A program made the position numbers and the translations under genes. From Ciona intestinalis (lineage: Eukaryota > Chordata > Ascidiacea > Phlebobranchia > Cionidae), in contig NC_020167.2 in the NCBI RefSeq assembly GCF_000224145.3, forward strand, positions 862,927-926,926: a stretch of DNA of 64,000 nt, written 5' to 3'. The notes under the pieces were generated by a model. That model did not search any database, had not been told where the DNA came from, and was given only the letters and a program-made list of their open reading frames with translations. Of the stretch, positions 24,028 through 37,000 are shown piece by piece; position 1 is the stretch's first letter, and each line of letters begins with the position of its first letter.

Positions 24028-27000
24028 ATGGAAAGGAATGATTCAAATAAACTGTGCAGTAATGGGATGAACATGCTTCTCTCCGCCATTGAAAGAGAGC
24101 GGCAAGCCGCTGAATTTTCTTTCAACTCCGCCAAAAACACGTCATCGTTTAATCCACATGCACAAAACTGTGAGCAGACCACCGAAATCGAAAGCAAAGG
24201 TCCTGATTATAGTCTTTCTTCATGCTTAAACGTCACAAACCCACTGAATGGTTTGAATCTCCAGGCATATTCATCACCTCTCATGTTTCCTTTTATATCG
24301 CCAGCAAGTCATACACAAAGCACCCTTACTCCACCAGCTGTACCGGTGTTTGGATCTGTAGAAGGAACAAATGTGTTTGATCTCCGTTGTGTTGCCTGTG
24401 GTTTACAGTGCAAGACCATCGCTGAGTTGCATTGCCACATAATGAAACGGCATTTAGCTAATGGATTGCATGCCTCACCTGATCTCAAACAGTCGGACCG
24501 TATTTCTGCATTTTCTGCAGAATCTCAGGCAACGGAACCAACTAGATTAAGTGAAAGTACAGATCATGTATCATCATCAGAGTTCCCAATTCCCACGCCA
24601 AACTTTGCTATGTTGTCAAGTTTCCCTTCCTTACCAGCCAATGGATTTCGACCAGAACTAAGCTCCGTTTACCCGCCTGGTTCAACACCTGCCTTTGGCG
24701 TGCCTCAGTCAATCAACTCAATCCGTTTACCCCAATTTCCGAATACATACAACGTGATTAACCCATATCTGCCTTACTCAGGATTATTGGGAATAAATGG
24801 CGTTTTTCCATCGGTAACTGTGCCCGCCAATGTTAATGCGGTAATGCCGCCTGGATACAACCCTTACGTTGGTTTTCCTTCGGTTGGATCCCCGAACTTG
24901 CTTTCCACAAGATTTCCTTTTATTCCCGGCGCCGCAATGAATGCTGCTTTGGACAACAACATCGGTACATCTCCAACAATGCCGGTTCATGACAAGAACT
25001 GCAACGACCTCGTTAATTCTAAAATGCTTCATCGTCACTTAGATCCTCTCAGTGCAAACTCCAGACATACGGATCCGATAAAGCGTCGCCTTTCAGCCCC
25101 AATAATTAGCCTTGGAAAAAACTTCAAGTTTCCCCACCCATACAACAGACTTGCTAAATCAACTGTAAGCAGTGGCCCTTCATGTGCCGCGTTACCCGAA
25201 CATACAGAACAAGCTTTAGATCCGAACTCTTACCGCCATGCATCCCGTCGCAGTTCCGTATCCGAGAAACAAGAGACCGATGATAAAGGATCAGGAAACC
25301 GAATTAACGCGAAGTCTATAGAACAACACATTTCAAAATTAATTTCTAACAACGAAAAGGTTTTGCTTAACCCCGTTCTAGAGCGTGTGAAACCGCGCCG
25401 TGTCTTTCGTAGAAACAGTTTAGATCCAGCCTCACTTTCATCCTATGCAGCGTCCATAGCTGGAAGACATGTTAGTGAAGGCTCCTATCCTAATGGGGAA
25501 GAAAACGGTTTAAATAAGATGTACGGTGATGTGGTCCAACAAACATTTGCACAAGACGGTTATCCATCACCTGACGTTAAACCGCCAGGCATATCAACCG
25601 CTGAATACAACAAGATGATTGAACTGACCAGAGCACCTGGTAGTGGAATTAGAAAACACTCGATGGAAAACTACGAGAACCATTTTCGGTTCAGTAGCAA
25701 TGACAATGGGCCTGCTTCAAACCGATTTCTTGGTAAAAGAAACTCTTTTTCCGGCCCAACATTTACTGATGCTAAGAAACCAAAACGGACATTCTTTGAA
25801 TGCAGCGATTGTGGTGTTCGGTACCGAAAAGAAGAAAACTACATGATCCATAAACAGGTTTACTGCAAGTATAAGAACAGGCGGGCTGGTTTTGGAGAAG
25901 AGCAATCTTTCTGTTCGAGCAACAAACCTGATATTTCCCGTGTTCCTTATAATCGTAATGTATTGAAACCACATAACAACAGTTCACTTGTAACAAGTAG
26001 TAGCCAAGCACACTGTGTCGTAACATCCAGTTTACCGCCACATTCAATCGAAACTATGTCTATGAACCAATCGTATGCTGATATTTACAGAACTAAGATT
26101 GCAGAAGCCGAAAGACTACATCCGTTATACCCAATACAACATCCAGATACAGAAACTACCCAGACCGGATCAACAGATGACAAAGAAATATCAGAAGGAA
26201 ACAAACAACCCGTGAATACAATTCCTACAAACAAACTCCCTCCCAATAAACGTCATATGCATCTAATGCGACATAATGACGATGATAAAAAAACGGAATC
26301 GGAACATGGTTGCACCGGAAAAGATTCCCCACAAAAACTTAATGACATAAGTATTGCTGGCGAAGACGAACAATTCCCACCAAGTCCTACCACCATGTCA
26401 TCTGAGCGAAACGGTCAACAATGGCGCTCCATCAGTGAAGGTAACACCTCTACTAACGACTTATTTCATTTCGCCGAATCGTCGGTTCCCCGAAGCAATT
26501 ACAAATTACTTCTGCATCAAATTAGTTTACGTAACTTGCAAGACATGGGCTTAATAACGAAACCACAGACGCTGTCAGTACCGAAGGAACCAACGGCGAA
26601 ACAGTGGCATCAGGCGCAGAAGAATTGCTACGTTAGCCACCTGGATAAATTACGTAGGAGTTCAGTTGATGTGTCACCTCTCGCTCAACACGTGCGAAGA
26701 CCGTCACTACCAGTCATGCTGCCAATGTACCCACCCAATGGTTTAGCTGTAAACCGAATTCCAGAGCTGCGAAACGATTTCTCTTGGCTCGGTTCATCTT
26801 CACTAGGAGGGCAAATTTCAAGCGATCGATCGTCGCAACAACATTATTTTCCTAAAGAATCGACCATTGTTCCGCCCAAACATACTCGCGAAGAGACAGT
26901 AAATATACACAAGCCACTTACAAAAGCAGATTCTGCAGTTGACGTCAATAACAACAACAATGAAAGCGACAGGTCCAATTCTCCCATGGAAGCCTTACCG

Positions 27001-30000
27001 CTGAACAAAAGGTTAGTACGATTTACGTCATTTATACGTCATGCTTTATTCAAAGCTAACTAGGATTTGTTTCAGTCAACCACCCACAATTTCGCCTCAT
27101 GATTTACTTCAAGAAAAAGAAAGAGCGCAAAATGTGCAGGTAATCATTCAACACAATCCTTAAAAGTAATAAACGTTCAATTGTTTATGAGCAGTCGTGT
27201 TTTATACATTCCTTTTAGGTTTAGTTTAACGGCCACACTTGTTAAATGATGGGATATTTTTCTACGATCTTAGTATGCGTGTGTGTTTAAACAACCACCC
27301 TCACATTGTTGATTTCTCTTCATTGTTTTTCCGATCTTTGTTCTAATATTTCCCTACAAATCAGGATCGTATTAACACAAGCGATGTGAACAGCACAACC
27401 ACCGAGCTGTTGGTTTCTCCTTCGTCAACTATAGACATTGTTTCAACTGAAACAAAGGTATACTGACCCCTTTTTATTTTACCTACTTTTTTTGCTTCCT
27501 CGTTTCCCCTTTCTTTACTATTTTAGCTGGAATGATTTTAAACATAAAATCGCCGTATTTTACTAAACATGATTTTTTGCAGCTCGACAGTCCGCATGGG
27601 GTTCGAATATCCCGCCTCTTATACCCACACATGCACCCGACACTTGGATCTGAAGTGCATTCAACTTATTGCAGCATCACCAGCCCCCAGCCCACTTATG
27701 TAGAGGTAACAAAGCAGGGTGACACACCGCTTTCAATGTACAGCCAATGGGCGGTATCGGAACCAATCCTAATGCCTCCTGATATGACAGTAACGGATAT
27801 ATTAAACTGCTGCAGGTTAGTTCAATTCATCCCAATTTTACTGAATGTTTCCTATTGTTAATTGATTGTTTTATTGTATTTATGTTTTGGCAATACCATG
27901 TATAAGTGTTATCGTATATCAACTTATCTGATGAAAAGTTAATGAAAACCTTGAAAAACCATATTTAGACCTTGTTGACTGGCGTTTTGGTCGATCATTT
28001 GTAGTAATAGCAGATCTAATGTAATTCACTCTGTCACGATTTGCCGCAGGCGGTCGAAGGAAGGTTTCAGGAAAGGAGTTATCGTAACCGCAAAAGCAGC
28101 GGAGAAGTTAATCGTTACAGACACAAACAAAGCGTGGAAGTCAAGCTCCGACACCAAGCAACCTGCTATTGACGATCTCAATTGTTCTGAAGCGGACGAG
28201 GGTTCCGATATATTTGTCCCCAAACTGCTCATACCGACTACGGATATTTCAGCGTGTTGTATCTATACTTCATGTTGTTACGCCAGCAGCACTCCACGTA
28301 GACAAGTTGAAACTAGCGACAGTTTAAAGCCGACAGAATCAGATGTTGCCAGCAATGATTGTGCTGATAATGTCGATGGAAATAACGATGAACCGGAGTC
28401 AAGTTACATTGATGTTGTTTCCATCTGCGAAAAGTCCCCACATATAACCCACACTGAGCATGATAATGAGCCGATGGAGAAGTCAAATGATTCCCCTCGG
28501 TATAATATTCAACTTTTGTCTCACTTGATAAAACGTTCACGTTCTTTATCTTTCAGGGGTGAAGATTCCGCAAAAGAATCGCTCCCTCAAGCTATAAGGG
28601 TAATTATATTTGTTTGCCTTTATGGTTTAAAACGTTTGTTTTATGATGCGACGATAACAGAGACATAAACATCATTTGTTTACCACCGCTGGCACCATAA
28701 CCACACTAATTAGGGCCCATACCTTGTAATAAAAAGACAACGAGTTCGAACCTCGATGCTGCTACCATTGTGGGCTCGTGCATCCGTTAAACGTCGTCAA
28801 TTCAAGGGTCTTGAGTAAATGTATAATCTATAAAAAAATAACCTGCAAATTTGCAATATAGTAAACACTCGTAACGTCGTAAGCAATGTGTTTAAAATAA
28901 GACTCCCGTGTAACTGTAGGAGTCTATAGAGTGCCGCACCATTTAAGAATAAATGAGTAACACTCATTCTCACTACGTATATTGGATACGACTTTAATAT
29001 CATAGTTTATATTCAAGCAGGCTGTGCATCCAAGCAAGACGTGTGGGGAGTTGTCAGATCATGTGTTACGTCGCTGTTCATTGTGCAGCATCAAAGCTGG
29101 ACGTAGCGACCTTGTACCTGAAGCTACTTGCCAGATATGTCGAGATTTCGCAACAACTTGCTTCACGAAAACTACAACCTCAATCCCCATTCTCTCCACT
29201 ATTAATAACTCAAGCTCAACGTCGTCGTATTCCCACTCTAATGGTTACTTAGATAAAACGAAAGGTTGGTAATTTTGGAGATATTTGTGGCGGGTGCGGT
29301 TTTAAACATTACCCATAATTGTAGAAAGTACACGTGTATGGATCCTACAGGTATATATATTCTATACAGCTTATCAGGCAAAATTAATATAAGTCCTCAC
29401 ATTCAATGTTATTTTTTTCATGTTACAGCGTTATCTGGTAGCACGCAACATTGGGTTTCCAACACAACACGTGAAAATCAAACTGTGTTTCAATACCCAT
29501 CTCCAAACTCAAGAAAAGCAAGTTTGAATGAAACCAATTCCCCTCATTCACCCACCCCATCCACAACGTCGCTGGGTGATGGAGAACACGAAACGATGCC
29601 TGGGAACGAAGATGGCGGGTCAGTAGTCAGTCCATCGCTTGCTGAGGTTGTGTCTGAGGTCATACGATCCGCTGCAATCCAATCGAAGCTGCAAACCACA
29701 AAGAAACATCGTCTGCCGCAAAGCCGACCTCTACACCCTTTAACTTCCCCACACGATATTTCCCATCAAACAAACGAAGAATATTCAACAAACAACAGTA
29801 ATGCTACACATCGGTCGACTTTGCAACACGATCAAGTTAATGATTCTGTTGATACGACTTCAGGTAGTGACGCAACGTTACAACATGATGACGAAATCAC
29901 GAAGTCTTGCGCGAAACTCAACTGGCGACGGCTGGCTCTTTCATCAAGGGAATCTCAATTATTTCTATACAAAGCGAACATGTTACAACAAACAAACGAG

Positions 30001-31922
30001 GTAGGGCTACGTAATAAAAGCACCGCGTTTACGAAACAATACTAACCAAGCGCTTGTATTTCTAGCACGAGCTTTCAAACAATAAGGGAGGGACAGAGGA
30101 CCAAGATGACGTCACAACCATTGTTAATACAAGTAAATGAGCAATTTGAGTTCAGTTCGACTGTCATTATGCCTCGTTTACGTAAACTGAGTTAATTTTG
30201 GATTTTTTATATCAAATTTTCTCATCATGTTTCACACTCCATGTTGTAAAATTTTCTTCACATTGTAAATATTAGAAAAATATTCAAATCAAGTCTTGGT
30301 TAATTGCAGATGATTCAACACAGACCTTCCACTCCGATGATCATAAACTAAATGAGAGTGATTCAATATATCAAGATTCCATGGTATTTGAAAGCGACGA
30401 CGATCAAGAGCAAATTACTTCGGTAATTAAATCAATTACATACGTAAAATTGAATTACATGTTAACGAACATTCATATCTCTCGTGTTTTAATTCAAATA
30501 CACATTTATTTGAACAAAAAATATTTTAATATGAGATATTACATATGTTTTTTGAATGGTAAGTAAACCACATAAATTTCACAGGATGATGTTCGTGGAT
30601 CTTCACTCGCTCGAAATTGCGACGATACAGCGCGCCCTTACAAATGTACTGAATGTAAAGTTGCCTTTCGAACAGGTGGACATCTTGCAAAGCATCTACG
30701 TTCAAAAGGTAAAACGAACTTTTAAAACTTACCATCGACATTAAGCCTGGTGATGGCAACATTATCATTTCATCAAAACGTCCAATATTTTGACGTAACA
30801 GCCGATTCGATTTATATTATACCTGCACGGCCTACTAGAGATAGTAGGCCGTGATACCTGATACCAAAAGTTCATATGCCGGTATTTAATTTCTTTACTC
30901 GCAGGCCATACTGTTGCCATGCAGAAGAAAACGCTTAACAGACTGAAGATGCACAAACTTGGTACTCCAGCACCACACCCGGGAGTTGCACACGATGATG
31001 TGAGAACCCCTCAACATGCTGATGGAGTCTTGTCATCAACTGTTCCTGTTACGACAAGTTGTAAAGCTTCGCCAGAGGTACGGACCTATACACTAAGTGG
31101 TTAGATGGTTTATATGATTTCTATATCTTTATGGTTTATATGGTTTCTATACCTTTATGGTTTATATGATTTCTATATCTTTAGTTGTTGGATGGAACTG
31201 GTGGTTTAGCACGCGCACAAGTTCGTGCATTATTCGAAGGCAACGATGAATATGCTTGCGTTCCACACTGCGGCAGTTGCGATGACGTAATCACGACGGA
31301 TAATGCCGATGAATTGCACAATCCAAGACCTTTCAAATGCCTTGCTTGCCGCGTTGCTTTTCGCTTTCAAGTGAGGTTACCCAAACAAGTTGATTAGTGT
31401 TTGATGTAATTATATTTCTTGTCCCAGGGTCACCTTGATCGTCATTTCCGGTCAAATCTGCACCTTATTGCGGTTGGTCATTATGACCATGATAAAAGCG
31501 AAATTGGTAAGTTTTTACTAAACTTTATACACCTATGCTGTACTTACAATTAAACTTACACAGATGTTTTACCCGAAACTGATTGTCGTCTTTTGACGTC
31601 ATCAACTCCTCTTCCTAGCGACTCCTTAGTTCCATCATCCGCTGCCAAACCATTAAGCCATGAAGCGGCAAAATTACCACACGCGTACAATCACTTAACG
31701 AACTCATCGCTTCAAAAATCGACATCATCTCTGTACGGTGTCACTCACGTTCCATCGCGGAGAAATTCAAGTTTAATCAATCCTGATGAATCAAATATAA
31801 TGAAATCTCAATCAACAGATAGTAGACCAAGCTCTGTCCATGCAGAATACATCGACGGATCGGTTCTCCCACCAAACAAGGGTTCAAGTGCTGGTGTATA
31901 TCGTGTCACACCATGTAATTGA
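24028..31922 (+). CDS. HIVEP/Schnurri-like zinc-finger protein
   Basis: Probable nuclear DNA-binding regulator of the HIVEP (Schnurri) family, which in other animals acts with SMADs in BMP signalling. Fourteen exons: 24028-27011, 27076-27139, 27365-27457, 27583-27815, 28050-28599, 29021-29264, 29429-30000, 30066-30132, 30310-30422, 30585-30708, 30905-31077, 31185-31370, 31428-31506, 31564-31922; 5,841 nt, 1,946 residues. Seen: C2H2 finger (C121, C124, H137, H142); a C-C-H-C finger FECSDCGVRYRKEENY (C592, C595, H608, C613), typical of HIVEP; a STYCSITSPQPTYVEV stretch; a CSLC/CQIC cysteine cluster in exon 6; an acidic segment (ESDDDQEQ); and two C-terminal fingers YKCTECKVAFRTGGHLAKH (C1661, C1664, H1677, H1683) and FKCLACRVAFRFQGHLDRH (C1791, C1794, H1807, H1813). 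Both C-terminal fingers are split by introns. An in-frame TAA at 24010 fixes the start. I do not see the classical tandem ZAS finger pair, so orthology is likely but not certain. Confidence 0.85.
28686..28800 (+). repeat. SINE 5' part in HIVEP-like intron
   Basis: B-box-like GAGTTCGAACCTCGATGC followed by GCTACCATTGTGGGCTCGTG, as in the full-length SINE. The tail half is missing. Confidence 0.55.
30826..30853 (+). other. Perfect 12-bp hairpin, GAGA loop
   Basis: CACGGCCTACTA, GAGA, TAGTAGGCCGTG: a perfect GC-containing stem closed by a GNRA-type tetraloop in the 196-nt intron that splits the third finger of the HIVEP-like gene, 52 bases before the acceptor. Flanked by ATACCTG direct repeats. 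Confidence 0.8.
31107..31184 (+). repeat. 26-bp tandem repeat at a splice acceptor
   Basis: Three units of TGGTTTATATGATTTCTATA plus CTTTA fill most of the 107-nt intron between exons 11 and 12 of the HIVEP-like gene. The last unit ends CTTTAG, which is the acceptor. Confidence 0.85.
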
Positions 31923-33234
31923 ACGCTACCTCATCCAATAATGCAAAATGCGGTTTACTCGGGTAACTCGGTACAACAGGAAACTCGTCCACCTTAAAAA
32001 CCCTTATCTTATATATAAATATATATTGTGTGTGAACCTCCAACCTATTGTTGCCTATACAGTTGAGAGATTTCCTCAAGTTCCTGGTTTTGTTCATAGG
32101 TTTTTATTTTCTTGTAGACATCACTTTTTATTGCAAATGATATCATTCCTATTTGCGTGAATGGCATAATCAATGCATTTGGTGTTATATTTACAACGTG
32201 TCACCGGTGCTGAAAAGCATGACACTAACTACCCAAGAAACGCCATACCCCCGAAGTGGTTTCTTTTCGCCCCTTCGTCTGTCGTAGTCGGCCTTGTTTT
32301 TACGTTTTGCTTTAAGCAGATATTATTGATTTAATTGTTTTCTAATATGCTTTGTCACCTGTGCAATCGTTAAGGTTCCAGTTTTCGTTGTTTTTTTACT
32401 CCCAGCGCTTATTTAGCGTGAAGTTCACTTGCTCGTGCTAAACACAAACCATGCGCAGGTTTTAATCGTTCCCTCAGCGACCCCGCGTTTTAACCTACGA
32501 TGTGCTAACTATAGCTTTGAGATTATGTTTTCCAGGTGCTGTGATTAACCCCGAGCTTGCGGTGGTCTCCCGCCTTCTGCTATTGTTCCATTGTAATTTT
32601 GCCGAACGTACATATGTCCGTATTGGCTGTTAAGCTCGTTAACTGAACCACGTTTACTTAAAAGTTTTATCTCGAACATTCCAGTTTAGATCATTAACTA
32701 CATCTCACATAGAAACATGTGCTTTTGGTATTGTTCTGAGGCGCAACATAATATGCTAACAATTTGTTCTTACTATTGTTCCATGTCACTGCAGTACAAT
32801 TTACACGCATTGAGTTCCATTAAATCAAGAAATTGCACTCGCATGTCACTCGGGCAAGTTCCTTAAGCTCCAATTTAACTTGTAGTACCAACAAATAGCA
32901 ATTCACCTAAAAATTTGAATCAATTTATTCTTTTACCTACTATTACACGTGTATGCATAACATTGCAACTTTAAAACGGTTCGTCTTTTTCGTTTTAATC
33001 GGAACTGTTTATATCGATTAACAGTGCAACCATCTGGACTTCTGTGTGGTTTGATTGAAAAGAACCAACGTTGTTTAACCGAGATATTTCCTTCCTATGT
33101 TTGTTGTATATCGTTTGCTTTCTCAGAGATTCTTGCTTTGTTTATGATCCGTCGCTTTTTCTCACTTGAATAAACCGAAACACCGGTGGAACTATTGGCA
33201 TTTATTTCTTAAATAATACACGATATTTAAAATA

Positions 33235-33420
33235 ATACTTTTTGTAGTACTATGGGCTAAGATCTACATGAAACTCTTATTTCCTGATCGTGTCGAAATA
33301 TTAACAACGCTCATTTAGAGCCGTGGCACTGCGGTTATATGATTCTATAAATATTCTTTGTTTACTATCAAATGAGACAAGAATAGAAAACGAAAGCATG
33401 TTCCGTCTTCCCCATGTACG
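33235..33420. mobile_element. MITE remnant
   Basis: Only the distal half is clear: ATTCTATAAATATTCTTTGT, TTTACTATCAAATGAGACAA and GTTCCGTCTTCCCCATG. The first terminus is barely recognisable. Confidence 0.5.
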
Positions 33421-33517
33421 TTTAAACAGCATGGAAATGCCTTCAGCAAATTCACAGTAAATATGTATAAAAATGCAACTCGAGCGTCTGTTAATCGTGA
33501 TTGATACGCCTGATTTT

Positions 33518-33600
33518 TTTAACCAATCAGCGACGGGCAAACATAAGCGCTGTGGTTGTTGTCATGCGGAAATGACGTAATATGACGCATTAAAACAGTT
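33518..33600 (+). promoter_or_regulatory. PAH promoter candidate
   Basis: A CCAAT box (AACCAATCAG, 33521-33530) and CRE-like TGACGTAA (33573-33580) followed by TGACGCAT lie about 480-540 bp upstream of the PAH ATG. Assignment is by position and motifs. Confidence 0.4.
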
Positions 33601-34063
33601 TATTACGTTATATCAACAGTTGTTTTATACTTATTCGTCACTTTGAGCTGTAAACGTTACAAAGCGGTGTAACAAATATAAGAAATGTAGGTGAAGTATT
33701 AAGCGACTATTGCGATAACAGCCGAGGTTATTGCGTAAGATGACAAAGCACTACAAGTATATGCCTCTCAAAACAATTATTCGCTGGCAATGGTTGTTTG
33801 CTCGCAATCAGTCTATAAGCTGTAGTTAAGGGTTATCATGAGTCCAGTTTGCTTTGGGCGTTCTAATTTGTTTGAGAACACAGAATCTATTTGCTTTTTG
33901 AATATCAAGTATGAGTTTATTGCTACAGATATATGAGTGCAATTTATGGAACACTTTATAGTTTACGACTTTGACACCTTATAGCATACATTACATTTAA
34001 TGAGGATTTTGCGAAACAGGTACATAGGAGTTGCATTATTAAACGATTTTTGGAAAACTAACT

Positions 34064-37000
34064 ATGGATAGTGTTGGAAATCAAACCAAGGCGAAGGTAA
34101 GCTGTGTTTTTGACTGCATTTCATTAACTTTTGATTGTGATTATTTTAACTTCATTCAACAACAGCGGCTAGTTTGAGTTTTGCTTTGAATCGTGTATAA
34201 TCATATTAGGTACTGTGTCACAAAAGAGATATAATGGCTGTTTATGTTAAATATAGAAATACACAGAGAATTTTATACTTTTTTTATTAATTGTTTTTCT
34301 TTATAGTTTAAACTGTTTTTTTAAAAGCTGTAATAATTTTAACTTACGTGTAGTTATAAAATAATTAAAGTATACTAATAAATAAGTCAGTAAATATAGT
34401 AGGGTGGGGGAAAATGGGACACCTTTNNNNNNNNNNNNNNNNNNNNNNNNNNNNNNNNNNNNNNNNNNNNNNNNNNNNNNNNNNNNNNNNNNNNNNNNNN
34501 NNNNNNNNNNNNNNNNNNNNNNNNNNNNNNNNNNNNNNNNNNNNNNNNNNNNNNNNNNNNNNNNNNNNNNNNNNNNNNNNNNNNNNNNNNNNNNNNNNNN
34601 NNNNNNNNNNNNNNNNNNNNNNNNNNNNNNNNNNNNNNNNNNNNNNNNNNNNNNNNNNNNNNNNNNNNNNNNNNNNNNNNNNNNNNNNNNNNNNNNNNNN
34701 NNNNNNNNNNNNNNNNNNNNNNNNNNNNNNNNNNNNNNNNNNNNNNNNNNNNNNNNNNNNNNNNNNNNNNNNNNNNNNNNNNNNNNNNNNNNNNNNNNNN
34801 NNNNNNNNNNNNNNNNNNNNNNNNNNNNNNNNNNNNNNNNNNNNNNNNNNNNNNNNNNNNTGGACCCCTTTTCAATCTATTTTCTCTTCCAATTTGGTAG
34901 TAAACAAACATTTAACGAATTTTTATAAAACTTTATCCTCACGGCTCCCATAGACCATTGTTAATTGTTTAAAACACGATTCGAATATTTGGTTATTATG
35001 TGTCAAATGTGTCCCATCTTCCCCCACCCTATACTATATGTGATAAAGGTGTCCCATTTCCCCCCAACCTACTATATTTAATGGGTAATAATAATAGGCG
35101 GTTTAAACAGAATGCGCGAACAGTGAAGCAAAGCTTAACAACTAGGAACAAATATAACGCGAAAACGAACTTGTGATTGATAATAGACGTAATGTACAGT
35201 CATGTGAGATATAGTTTATTAAGCTATACCTCTTTTAGCCAAAAGTCATATGGTTTTGGGAAGCAAGAAATTCTTGGACCCATATTTATTATTGTGTGAA
35301 ATCGCGCATCTGTGCTCGATCACATCCACATATAAAGCGCCTATTTAGATGTTTAATGTGAAACAAAAATCGAAAAGCTGCAACGTCATCATCATATAAA
35401 AAACGAATTCAAGAGTTTGAAGCAAAAAAAAGTCCTTTTAAAACAGTCCTTAATTCATGTTGTTTAATTGTGTTAATTAAGTAACGTCAGTTCTCTTTTC
35501 ACTCACCACAGGAATCTTCATACAGAAAAGATGTTTCCGACCCAAACAGCGAAACTTCCCTCATTTTTTCAGTTAAAGAGGAAGTTGGATCTCTTGCAGA
35601 TGCGTTAAAAATATTCAAAGTTAGTATAAGTTGACCTGTTCAAACTACTTAGTAATTTTGGTATAATTGGCGTAAACTCTTTATGTCAATGAAATGTTTA
35701 TGTGTTTCTTTCGTGCAATGAGTTCGATAGAGAATTGGAATGTTAATATTATCAAACATATCAATATAACCCGAGTTCAAATTGCAGAAACATGGCATAA
35801 ACTTGACATTTATTGAGTCAAGAGTATCTCAAGGAAAAGATGATGGGTATGAGTTTGTAATCACCTGCCAAAATACAAACGAACAAGTGTCTGATGTCGT
35901 AAACGACCTAAAAACTGAACTTGGTTCAGCTGTTCTTATTCTAAGCAGGGATAAAGAAAAGAAGGACGCAAGTAAGATTGTAATTTGTGTTACTAAGTTT
36001 GCTAAATTTAAAACGAGTATCGCTGTGCGTGATTAACATGATTTACAGTGATGGTTCTCCGTTATTTTAATTAGAAATTAAATACATAATAGGGTGGGAG
36101 AAGATGGGACATATCTAGCACACAATATATTCAAATATATTATGATCGTGTTTTAAACAATTAAAAATGGCTTATAACAGTCGTGAAGACACGGTTTTAT
36201 AATTTTTTTTTAAGTTCTTTGTTGACTATATGGGACGAGAAATTGGAATGAAAATGTGTCCCATTTTTCCTTACACTACTACACCAGTTAATTTACAAAG
36301 TTAAACAAGGAACATAGCTTGTAGTACAAGCTTGAGTAAAAAAATAGCCTAACTTTAAAGCTAAAATGATTTATAGTTATTGTAAAAAAACACTCTTTTC
36401 TTGTTAGTCGCATCGTGTGGTTCTCCTTCAGGTAACGAATTTTCTGTGATTTTATGTTTGCTCGTAAAACGCTGCAGCAAGCTTATGGTTTATTTTATGT
36501 TTGCTCACATGAAATGCAATCAGTTTCTATTTTATCATTTATGTTGTTCTTTGCAATCAATTCATAAAAATATTTTCAGCACCTTGGTTTCCACGTCATA
36601 TTGAAGATTTGGATCAATTTGCAAACCAGAATCTCACTTATGGATCTGAATNNNNNNNNNNNNNNNNNNNNNNNNNNNNNNNNNNNNNNNNNNNNNNNNN
36701 NGCAAGAACTCAACGGCAATTGATCCAACCCAGTGGTCACTTATGAGTTGTCCAAATTATCAGCCATGCATAAAAAAAAAAAAAATCTCACAAAAATAAT
36801 CACCCACAAATTAACATACATGGTAACTCGTAATTAAGCTGGCACAAGGTGTTTAACCCGTGTGATACCGCCTGTCGTTTTCCGGCCACGCGAGGATAAA
36901 GTAAGTTACATTCATTTATTCATACACTTACGAGTTATCACATAACTATCCTCATAGGTGATTAATTTTCTGTAAGTCTGCTAGGACAACCTATTAGTGA

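Larger units (their letters stand above)
31923..34063. other. Intergenic, HIVEP-like 3' UTR to PAH
   Basis: No further exon is visible. It should contain the 3' UTR of the HIVEP-like gene. A candidate polyadenylation signal, AATAAA, occurs at about 33171. It also contains a degraded MITE and the PAH promoter candidate. Confidence 0.55.

Noticed and set aside
34387..34953. ORFs of 170-180 codons crossing N runs (also at 573, 720 and 45040-45501)
   Set aside because: Their length comes entirely from assembly gaps; the readable ends are MITE, SINE or gap-flanking sequence.
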